The position numbers were made by a program, and so were the translations under genes. The notes under the pieces were generated by a model. The model saw only the letters and a program-made list of their open reading frames with translations. It did not search any database and was not told the origin of the DNA. Shown here piece by piece: positions 36,568-42,811 of a stretch of DNA of 42,811 nt (position 1 is the stretch's first letter; the number at the start of each line of letters is the position of its first letter). This stretch comes from a virus, in IMG/VR virus record IMGVR_UViG_3300050821_005908, positions 1 through 42,811 of that record; one strand, written 5' to 3'.

Positions 36568-37803
36568 ATGCCGAACGTTTTTAGTTTCAGCAATTGGGTA
36601 GCCCCGAAAGCGCTCCAATTGCTCGTCAACAAGCTGCACATCGCGCAAAAGTTCGACACCGAATGGATGAAGCAGTTCCAGCAATCGTTCGCAGTCGGAT
36701 CGAGCGTCCAGGTGAAGCTGCCGCAAAAGTGGACCGTCCGCACCGGGCTGGCATATCAGCCGCAGGGTATCAACCGCATCACCACCACGGTCAATTGCAA
36801 CCTGATCAAGGGGATTGACTTCCAGTGGGACGATGTGGAGAAGGCCCTCGAAATGGAGCGGTCCAACGCCGAAATCAGCAAGCAATACCTGGAACCCGCA
36901 ATGGCCCAGCTTGCCCAACAGATTGATAGCGACGCGGCGGACTTCGCCTACAAGAACGCCAACAATATCGTCGGGGTGCTGGGCGTCGACCCGACTAACT
37001 CAACCACGTTCATGCAGGCTCAGCAGACCTTGTATGAGCTGGCTTGCCCAGCGGGTGGCGATCGCGGCGTTTGTTTGACGCCCAGTGTGGCGACCGCGGT
37101 AGTCCCTGGCATCCAGACCTATTTCAACCCGGCACCCGAGATCAGCCGAGCGTTCAAAGAAGGTGCCTTGGGCATGTTCAACGGGTTCGAGTGGCTAACG
37201 TCCATGTCGATCAAGCGGCACACAGCTGGTACCTGGGCTGGGGCTGTCACGCTGGACGCGACCTCGCTCACCAGTGGCAACACGATCATTGTGGCCTGCA
37301 CCACAGGCGACACGTTCAACGAGGGCGATGTATTCTCGATTGCCAACGTCAACTATGTCAACCCGATGACCCGCGAGGCTCCCAACACTAAGCTCAAACA
37401 GTTCGTTGTGCGCCAAGCCACGGTCGGTGCGGCCTCGCTTGCAACGCTGCTCATTTCGCCCGCCATTTTCGGCCCCGGTTCGCAATACCAGAACGTCGAT
37501 GCGCTGCCTGTCAGTGGTGCAGCGTTGACATTGTTCCCTGGCACTGTGTCACCAAACGGAGTTAGCGGCGCCCAGAACCTAGCGTTGCACCCGGACGCCT
37601 TCGCCCTGGTCAACGTCAAGCTGGAGTCACCCGAGGCGGTCGAAGTGATCAGCCAAGCCCGCGATCCCAAGACCGGGATTGCTATTCGCTTCGTCCGAGT
37701 CTGGGACGGGCGCACCAGCGAAATGATCAACCGTTGGGACATGGTCTATGGATTCGGCGCCATGTATCCCGACAATTGCTGCGTCCGCGTGCTAGGAGCC
37801 TAA
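36568..37803 (+). CDS. Major capsid protein, P22 coat family, 411 aa
   Basis: ATG 36568 after AAAGGTAAC. N-terminal SNWVAPKALQLLVNKLHIAQ and KFDTEWMKQF followed by VQVKLPQKWTVRTGLAYQP, and GIDFQWDDVEKALEMER, all characteristic of the P22 gp5 coat protein family with the HK97 fold. Central VDPTNSTTFMQAQQTLYELA and the C-terminal VRVWDGRTSEMINRWDMVYG complete the fold. It forms the icosahedral shell. Length close to P22 gp5 (430 aa). Confidence 0.9.
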   Translation: MPNVFSFSNWVAPKALQLLVNKLHIAQKFDTEWMKQFQQSFAVGSSVQVKLPQKWTVRTGLAYQPQGINRITTTVNCNLIKGIDFQWDDVEKALEMERSNAEISKQYLEPAMAQLAQQIDSDAADFAYKNANNIVGVLGVDPTNSTTFMQAQQTLYELACPAGGDRGVCLTPSVATAVVPGIQTYFNPAPEISRAFKEGALGMFNGFEWLTSMSIKRHTAGTWAGAVTLDATSLTSGNTIIVACTTGDTFNEGDVFSIANVNYVNPMTREAPNTKLKQFVVRQATVGAASLATLLISPAIFGPGSQYQNVDALPVSGAALTLFPGTVSPNGVSGAQNLALHPDAFALVNVKLESPEAVEVISQARDPKTGIAIRFVRVWDGRTSEMINRWDMVYGFGAMYPDNCCVRVLGA

Positions 37804-37810
37804 ATTGACC

Positions 37811-38608
37811 ATGCGAACACTCAAACTATCAGTTCTCGCACTTGCGCTGACGTTGCTGTCTGCAATTGGCATCAACGCTCAGCAATTCACCCTCACCCAG
37901 ACCACGCTAACGAGCGACGTGACCGCGGCCCAGACTACGTTTCAGCTCGGCACGGTGACCGGCATCAGCGGCCAAGGTGGCGGCGGTGTCGCCAGCAGCA
38001 CCGATGGCTCAGGCGGACCAGGCACCGGCACCGGTATCTATATCGATGCCGAATACGCTAGCGTCATCAGCGTCAATACCAATGCTAAAACGGTTCGCGT
38101 GATGCGCGGTCTGGACGGGACCAAGGCGACGGCCCACAAAGCCAGCAATATGGTCTTGTTTGGCAACCCGAACGCCTTCGTCACGTTCAACCCGGCTGGT
38201 ACTTGCACTGTGGCCAACGTTCCCGCTCAGCCGACCATCAATGTCAATACCGGCCAACAGTGGCTCTGCAGCTCGATCACGCTAACTTGGGTGCCAGGGT
38301 TCAATAACGGTACCGCCAGTCAGCCGCTCACTGTCACGACCGCCGTTGCTTCGGTGGCCGGAACGACAACGCCATCTGGTCCACTGTTCCACATCACCGG
38401 GACCAATGCGATTACCGCGTGGGGCATTCCCATCGGGTGCAACGCGACGGTGCGTGGCGGCTGCCAATTCACCGTCATCCCAGACGCGGCCTTCACCACC
38501 ACCGCCACCAACAACATCGCCACCGCCATCACGGCAGTCGCTAATCTGCCCATTGTCTTTACGTGGGACGCGACCAACAGTAAGTTTGTCAGCTTGCAAT
38601 CGAAGTAG
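37811..38608 (+). CDS. Signal-peptide-bearing head-associated (decoration-like) protein, 265 aa
   Basis: ATG 37811 (TTG 37805 would extend by 2). Residues 1-24 look like a signal peptide (MRTLKLSVLALALTLLSAIG then INAQQ). The mature part is beta-rich with Gly-rich loops (GISGQGGGGVASST) and EYASVISVNTNAKTVRVMRG, a motif common in phage minor structural proteins. Located directly after the major capsid gene, where decoration or head-fibre genes are found. An export signal on a capsid-cluster gene is unexpected. Confidence 0.65.
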   Translation: MRTLKLSVLALALTLLSAIGINAQQFTLTQTTLTSDVTAAQTTFQLGTVTGISGQGGGGVASSTDGSGGPGTGTGIYIDAEYASVISVNTNAKTVRVMRGLDGTKATAHKASNMVLFGNPNAFVTFNPAGTCTVANVPAQPTINVNTGQQWLCSSITLTWVPGFNNGTASQPLTVTTAVASVAGTTTPSGPLFHITGTNAITAWGIPIGCNATVRGGCQFTVIPDAAFTTTATNNIATAITAVANLPIVFTWDATNSKFVSLQSK

Positions 38609-38678
38609 CCAACGGTCGGGTTAGACGCTTCGGCCATTGTGCGCAACAGTGGCCACCAAATCGAAAGGAGGCTAGAGC

Positions 38679-39131
38679 ATGACGCAGATTCAAACAGTTC
38701 GCCGGCCATCGCGAGCACAGGGGCCACAAGGCGTTGGCGGCAGTACGCTGGGCGGAACCTATTCGCAATTAGCCCAGGACGATCTAGTTCGCACCGATTC
38801 GTTTCAGGACGGCATCACCGAATTGAGCGGCACGACCGATGCGCTGGACGGGCACAAGCATGGCAATTACGTAATCAAGACCGGGTCGGCGGACGCGATT
38901 ACCTTGGGTGTGCCGACCGCGGGCGTCGATGACGGTCGCTCAGTCAATATTTTCAGTGACACGTTATTTGCCCACACTGTGACGCTACCGTCAGCCGCAT
39001 TTGCGACCGGGGCGGCTACGGTCAAGACCATCGCCACCTTCCCAGCGTTCCGCGGTGCCGGGTTAGTTCTGCGTGCGTACAATGGCACTTGGCAAGTCAT
39101 TGGCAATACCGGGCCGGTCCTGTTTACGTAA
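38679..39131 (+). CDS. Putative head/tail structural protein, 150 aa
   Basis: CGAAAGGAGGCTAGAGC precedes ATG 38679. N-terminal Gly/Arg-rich tail, then GTTDALDGHKHGNYVIKTGS and beta strands (SVNIFSDTLFAHTVTLPSAA), ending AYNGTWQVIGNTGPVLFT. Resembles small fibre or head-decoration domains. No signal peptide. Confidence 0.55.
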   Translation: MTQIQTVRRPSRAQGPQGVGGSTLGGTYSQLAQDDLVRTDSFQDGITELSGTTDALDGHKHGNYVIKTGSADAITLGVPTAGVDDGRSVNIFSDTLFAHTVTLPSAAFATGAATVKTIATFPAFRGAGLVLRAYNGTWQVIGNTGPVLFT

Positions 39132-39177
39132 TTGCAATTAGGCCAAGTAAATCCAAATCGAAAAGGAGACTATAGCA

Positions 39178-39519
39178 ATGTCAGATGAAACCGTACACGC
39201 CGCACCAGCACCACTCGCACCAGTTGAGAAAGCATCCGCGCCGCCACCTAAGTCCGAGGCCAAGCCCGAGCCCGAGTCAGTTCCAGTTCGCAAATCCGTC
39301 ATCCCAATGCGAGCGCGATTTGTTGTGCAAGAGATCACCCACACGACCCGCGGCGCCACCGTACTATTGCTGACCGCGGCTTACGATGGCGACATCGAGC
39401 CCAAGTCGCGCCTAGCACCGGGCAATAGTCCCAAGGGCGAACTGACGGTCGAAGTGGTCGATGCCTATGCTGCCGCCAACGTGTCGCATGGCAGCGTGTT
39501 TTACCTCGTGTCGGCCTAG
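39178..39519 (+). CDS. Putative structural protein with Pro/Ala N-terminus, 113 aa
   Basis: AAAAGGAGACTATAGCA precedes ATG 39178. Pro/Ala/Lys-rich first 45 residues (PKSEAKPEPESVPVRKSVIP) then a compact beta domain (ATVLLLTAAYDGDIEPKSRL, GELTVEVVDAYAAANVSHGS). Position between coat and gp4-like genes suggests a head accessory. Unknown. Confidence 0.55.
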   Translation: MSDETVHAAPAPLAPVEKASAPPPKSEAKPEPESVPVRKSVIPMRARFVVQEITHTTRGATVLLLTAAYDGDIEPKSRLAPGNSPKGELTVEVVDAYAAANVSHGSVFYLVSA

Positions 39520-39538
39520 GTCGAGCGAGCTATCAAAT

Positions 39539-39607
39539 GGGGGCGTTGCAGCCCTGGCGCCCTCTCATTCGCCCACCTGATCGCCTGATCGCCTGATCGT
39601 CTGATCG
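39539..39607 (+). repeat. Intergenic hairpin and four 8-bp tandem repeats
   Basis: GGGGGCG (39539-39545) pairs with CGCCCTC (39558-39564), 12-nt loop, no U-tract. Then CCTGATCG three times (39576-39599) and TCTGATCG (39600-39607), a perfect 8-bp tandem array ending 10 nt before the next start. It may mark slippage-prone sequence or a binding site. Confidence 0.5.
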
Positions 39608-39617
39608 TCCTACCTAG

Positions 39618-40634
39618 ATGAAACCAGTCTCGATTCTCGACATCGTCACCAACGCCATGTTCAAGCTGGGCAAGTTTAGCCCGAGCGAGGCGCTGCCGTC
39701 CGAAGACGCGGCCTATGGCCTGACTGAACTGGGTGGCCTGATTGATAGCTGGAACGGTGACGAGCTGTATATTTTCGCCACCAACTATCTGCAATTGACT
39801 CTGGTACCAGGTGTGCAGCCATTGACGATTGGCCAGGGTGTTACGATCACGTCTGTCTCGAGCGATGGCGCTGGTAACGCTACCTTCACCGGGCGCAACT
39901 CATTCAACCAGGGCGACCAAGTTACCACTGGCAACATTGGGACTATTGGCGGCGTCCTGTTCGATCTGGTTGATAGCCTGGTCTTGAGTGCGACACCGAC
40001 CCAGTTTGTTTGTGCGACGCCGACGCTAACCGTGGTGGCGACTACGCCCGCGCCCGTACTGGCCAAGGCAATCTACTCGACCACGGACGACCAGTTGCCC
40101 AATTACGTGACCAGCGGCCCGCGTCTAGTCAAGGTGGCCGACGCCAATATCATCCTGACCGGGACCAATCCCATTGTCAAAGTGCCGCTCAGAATTCGCG
40201 ACAAGGACTGGTGGATCAGTAACAATGTGCCCACAGTCCCGACTACGCTCCCTACCGATCTATACTACAACCCGACTTACCCGAATGGATCAATCTACCT
40301 GTGGCCATTGCAGACGGTGAGCTATGGGCTAGAGTTGGAGGTCTGGCTCAACCTGGCCGAGGTCACCGATCTGACTTATCAGTTCTTTATGCCGCAAGGT
40401 TACTGGCGAGCGGTCACATTGAGCTTGGCCGAGGCACTATTGCCCACGTACGGTGTCCCGGCCAGTCGCGCTGGTACGATCGTCGCCCAAGCTCGGATGG
40501 CCCGAGCTATCGTCAAAGACATGAACTCGACCATACCGAGGACGATGACGGCTGATAGTGGAATACCTCGCGGCGGACTGAAGAATCGCTCGTTCTTTAA
40601 CTATTTGTCCGGTGCGATCGTGGGGCCACGCTAG
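39618..40634 (+). CDS. gp4-like tail accessory/head completion protein with inserted domain, 338 aa
   Basis: Residues 1-60 (VSILDIVTNAMFKLGKFSPS, LGGLIDSWNGDELYIFA) and the C-terminal half (YYNPTYPNGSIYLWPLQTVS, FFMPQGYWRAVTLSLAEALL) match the P22 gp4 family, which closes the portal channel and carries the needle. P22 gp4 is only about 166 aa; here a Thr/Gly/Val-rich beta domain (about residues 74-155, with GNATFTGRNSFNQGDQVTTG and LSATPTQFVCATPT) is inserted after the first helical part. It overlaps nothing; its stop abuts the next gene. Confidence 0.75.
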   Translation: MKPVSILDIVTNAMFKLGKFSPSEALPSEDAAYGLTELGGLIDSWNGDELYIFATNYLQLTLVPGVQPLTIGQGVTITSVSSDGAGNATFTGRNSFNQGDQVTTGNIGTIGGVLFDLVDSLVLSATPTQFVCATPTLTVVATTPAPVLAKAIYSTTDDQLPNYVTSGPRLVKVADANIILTGTNPIVKVPLRIRDKDWWISNNVPTVPTTLPTDLYYNPTYPNGSIYLWPLQTVSYGLELEVWLNLAEVTDLTYQFFMPQGYWRAVTLSLAEALLPTYGVPASRAGTIVAQARMARAIVKDMNSTIPRTMTADSGIPRGGLKNRSFFNYLSGAIVGPR

Positions 40635-42749
40635 ATGGCGCCAGTTCGATTCGGCCTTGTCGGTGCTGCCTACCGATCGCAAGCTCTGCCCGCCGATGCT
40701 CAGACCTGCATCAATCTGTACCCTGAACAGGACGAGTCTGGCGCCGGCAATGCTCCAATTATTCTGTTGTCCACGCCCGGGACCAAGCTATGTGTCGAGT
40801 TCAAAAGTACGAGTGGGCCAGCACCCTCGTTCGACAAGGCCATTGCCGGTGGCTCTACCGCCAGTGTGTGTTCGCTTGGCCCAGTGGCACCGGCTACCGC
40901 CAACGAATGGGGCTTTCTGACCTTTGATGGCGTGGTGCTGCCCATTACCGGTGGCTGGGCTGTCTTTGGCGATGACTTCGCCCAGCTAATATCTGCCCCG
41001 GTCAGTGCTGGCGATAGCAATCCGGCACCAGAAAGCTGGATAGGGGCTATTGCGCTGTTCAGGACCAAGAACGGACTGGCGCCCACGATCGTCAATGGCA
41101 ACGACGTGGACCAGTCGACACCCGGTCTGCATGTACTGTCGCAAACGATCACGTTAGGCGCACCGGTCACCAGTGGCAGCACCATATTAGTCCGCATCAA
41201 GACCTTGGTTCCATACGACACGACCGTCCCGACGATCACCGACCCGGCTGGCAATATCTATACCCTCGTGTCGTCTAACTTTGTCCCTGGCGTCGCACCG
41301 CAGCGTGGCACCCAGCTATATGTTAGCGAGAACGTGGTGGGCGGCTGGACCGTTGCGACCGCGCACATTGCCAATGTAAACGGATTTGCCAGTGCGGGTG
41401 GCCAGATCAGGGTGGTCGAGTTATCGCCGCTAGGTGGGGCACCGGCAGTGCCGACCCGCGGGTCCATCACGATTACCGGGCGAACCTTTTACGTCAGCGG
41501 TGGTGGCCTATTCGAGGTATTGGCTAATTGCACTTTCATTGGGCGTGGTTCGGTCGCGAACGATTCGCTGCCGGTCACGATGGCGGCCAGCCCGCAGCAG
41601 TTGCTAATTGCATCGGCTGGTACCGCCTACGTATTCGACCTAGCGGCCAATACCCTGACCACGATACCTGGCGTCACCTTCGCCGGCCCGGTCAGTCAAT
41701 GTGCGATATGTGACGACTTCTTTCTCGTTACCATTAAAAACAGCAAACAGTTCGTCGTGTCGGCTGTTCTGAACGCGCTCGACTGGGTTACCAATGGCGC
41801 CGCCATCGTCTCAGTCTTTCCCGACAACATTATCGGCATGATTGTCAGCCATCGCCAGATCATCTTCGCCAGCGACACCAAGACCGTCTGGTACTATGAC
41901 AGCGGCAACATCTTCCCATTCGACGTGATACCCGGCAGCGACATGGACCAAGGCCTAGCTGCCATGTCCTCGCAAGCGCTGCTGGGCGACACGGTGCTCT
42001 GGTTGGGTGCAGACGAGCGTGGCCATGGCAAAGTCTACAAGGCCAGTGGCTATACGCCCCAACGGGTCAGTACGCATGCAATTGAGTTTGCTATTCAATC
42101 GTACTCGCGCATAGACGACACTGTCGCCTTCACCGCCCAATTTGAAGGACACGACTTCTACAACCTGTATTTCCCAACGCCGTCAATAATCTGGACCTTC
42201 GACCTGGCCACTGGCATGTGGCATCAAGAGCTATTCAATGTTGTCGCCACCGGTCAATTCCAAGCTGCCCATCGCTGGAATCACACGTTCAACTTTGGCA
42301 AGCATCTGGTAGGCGACTGGGCTAGCGGCAAAGTATACGAGTTGCATCTACCTGTCCAAGTTGGTACCGTGTGGCAATTTGCCGACGATGATGGCGCTGT
42401 GATTGTTCGTGAACGGATCGCGCCGCACATCAGCAAGTCGCAGCAGCGCCAGTTTTTCAACGAGCTACAGGTGCTAGTCCAATCAGGCTTAGGACCGCAG
42501 CCGCCGCTACTGGACCCGGCTGGAAAGCCACGCGGTCCGCAGATGACCATGCTAACGAGTAAGGACTTTGGCAATAGCTGGGACAATGGGCGAATACGCG
42601 ATTGCGGCCTCAGTGGCGAATATACCAAGCGGGTTCGCTGGCTCAGGCTGGGCGAAGCTCGCGACCTGCTAGTCCGGTTGAGAATGTCCGACCCGGTGGC
42701 TTGGCGTATTGTAGACAGCTATATCGATTATGAGGACGGTACCAACTAG
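40635..42749 (+). CDS. gp10-like packaged DNA stabilisation protein with inserted beta domain, 704 aa
   Basis: ATG 40635 directly follows the gp4-like stop. The N-terminal LPADAQTCINLYPEQDESGA and STPGTKLCVEFKST match the P22 gp10 family, a hexameric tail hub attached to the portal. Family members are about 470 aa; the extra ~230 residues appear as a beta domain at about residues 130-275 (VLSQTITLGAPVTSGSTILV, GAPAVPTRGSITITGRTFYV). The C-terminal part (RRCW-type Trp/Tyr-rich repeats FNFGKHLVGDWASGKVYELH, GLSGEYTKRVRWLRLGEARD) is conserved. Confidence 0.8.
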   Translation: MAPVRFGLVGAAYRSQALPADAQTCINLYPEQDESGAGNAPIILLSTPGTKLCVEFKSTSGPAPSFDKAIAGGSTASVCSLGPVAPATANEWGFLTFDGVVLPITGGWAVFGDDFAQLISAPVSAGDSNPAPESWIGAIALFRTKNGLAPTIVNGNDVDQSTPGLHVLSQTITLGAPVTSGSTILVRIKTLVPYDTTVPTITDPAGNIYTLVSSNFVPGVAPQRGTQLYVSENVVGGWTVATAHIANVNGFASAGGQIRVVELSPLGGAPAVPTRGSITITGRTFYVSGGGLFEVLANCTFIGRGSVANDSLPVTMAASPQQLLIASAGTAYVFDLAANTLTTIPGVTFAGPVSQCAICDDFFLVTIKNSKQFVVSAVLNALDWVTNGAAIVSVFPDNIIGMIVSHRQIIFASDTKTVWYYDSGNIFPFDVIPGSDMDQGLAAMSSQALLGDTVLWLGADERGHGKVYKASGYTPQRVSTHAIEFAIQSYSRIDDTVAFTAQFEGHDFYNLYFPTPSIIWTFDLATGMWHQELFNVVATGQFQAAHRWNHTFNFGKHLVGDWASGKVYELHLPVQVGTVWQFADDDGAVIVRERIAPHISKSQQRQFFNELQVLVQSGLGPQPPLLDPAGKPRGPQMTMLTSKDFGNSWDNGRIRDCGLSGEYTKRVRWLRLGEARDLLVRLRMSDPVAWRIVDSYIDYEDGTN

Positions 42750-42811
42750 ATGGCCACCGTGCAACGCAATCGCATTGTCGCACCATTCCAAACGAACACG
42801 CCCTTCGTCGA
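42750..42811 (+). CDS. Small fibre/tail-tip-like protein, N-terminal part (continues at base 1)
   Basis: ATG 42750 lies one base after the gp10-like stop (TAG at 42747-42749). Twenty codons M-A-T-V-Q-R-N-R-I-V-A-P-F-Q-T-N-T-P-F-V are present before the window ends in a split codon. Overlaying the shared TCGA continues in frame with bases 3-251. Confidence 0.7.
   Translation, partial: MATVQRNRIVAPFQTNTPFV

Noticed and set aside
251-42750. Assigning the junction gene as P22 gp26 tail needle
   Set aside because: The position fits but the 102-aa product lacks the long heptad coiled coil of gp26 and ends in a fibre-tip-like motif.
1-42811. CRISPR arrays, tRNAs, integrase or transposase
   Set aside because: No spaced direct-repeat array, no cloverleaf-like stretch and no tyrosine or serine recombinase or DDE motifs were seen on reading either strand; temperate lifestyle is therefore not supported.

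Overview
The window is essentially a complete genome of a tailed bacteriophage of the P22-like short-tail morphogenesis type. The evidence is a gene order of small terminase, large terminase, P22-type portal, scaffold-like protein, P22-type coat protein, gp4-like tail accessory factor and gp10-like stabilisation protein, continuing across the window ends into a small fibre-like protein and three ejection-protein-like genes. The two ends share TCGA (1-4 and 42808-42811). Overlapping them fuses the last, truncated ORF in frame with the ORF that is open at the left edge (102 aa), so the molecule is probably circular or circularly permuted, about 42,807 bp. GC content looks moderately high. The small hypothetical genes resemble those common in phages of soil Alphaproteobacteria, but the host is an inference only.

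Layout: (1) 1-4627 (+), end of the virion module: fibre-tip-like protein, GNAT-like protein, three ejection or internal virion candidates. (2) 4610-4922 (-), two tiny ORFs. (3) 4932-11492 (+), a run of fibre, adhesin and glycosidase-like proteins, six of which begin with a Sec-type signal peptide, plus a lone LuxR-type HTH protein. (4) 11489-13846 (+), a cluster of small membrane proteins with a 3TM holin, closed by a rho-independent terminator at 13870-13906. (5) 25791 down to 13945 (-), one long, tightly overlapping operon: a recombination/repair/modification set (RecB-like PD-(D/E)XK nuclease, RecA-like P-loop ATPase, XPF/ERCC4 nuclease, SF2 helicase, DNA methyltransferase) with many small unknown, zinc-binding or membrane ORFs. 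(6) 25792-26083, a divergent control region with a perfect DnaA box, an AT-rich stretch, a TTGACA-N17-TATAAG promoter, two adjacent perfect palindromes and a leader hairpin; this is the best origin/switch candidate. (7) 26084-27249 (+), a RepA/AAA_25-like ATPase and a small acidic protein. (8) 28458 down to 27307 (-), six small overlapping genes. (9) 28833-42811 (+), the packaging, head and tail module.

The genes suggest that the control region fires the early leftward recombination/modification operon and the rightward ATPase gene, while the rightward late transcript from about 28.5 kb runs through packaging, capsid and tail genes, across the junction, through fibres and lysis genes to the terminator at 13.9 kb. 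No integrase, DNA polymerase, primase, tRNA, CRISPR array or clear endolysin was recognised. Three HNH-type endonuclease genes lie in or next to core genes. The strongest unusual signal is the array of signal-peptide, cysteine-bearing virion-like proteins, including one directly after the coat gene.
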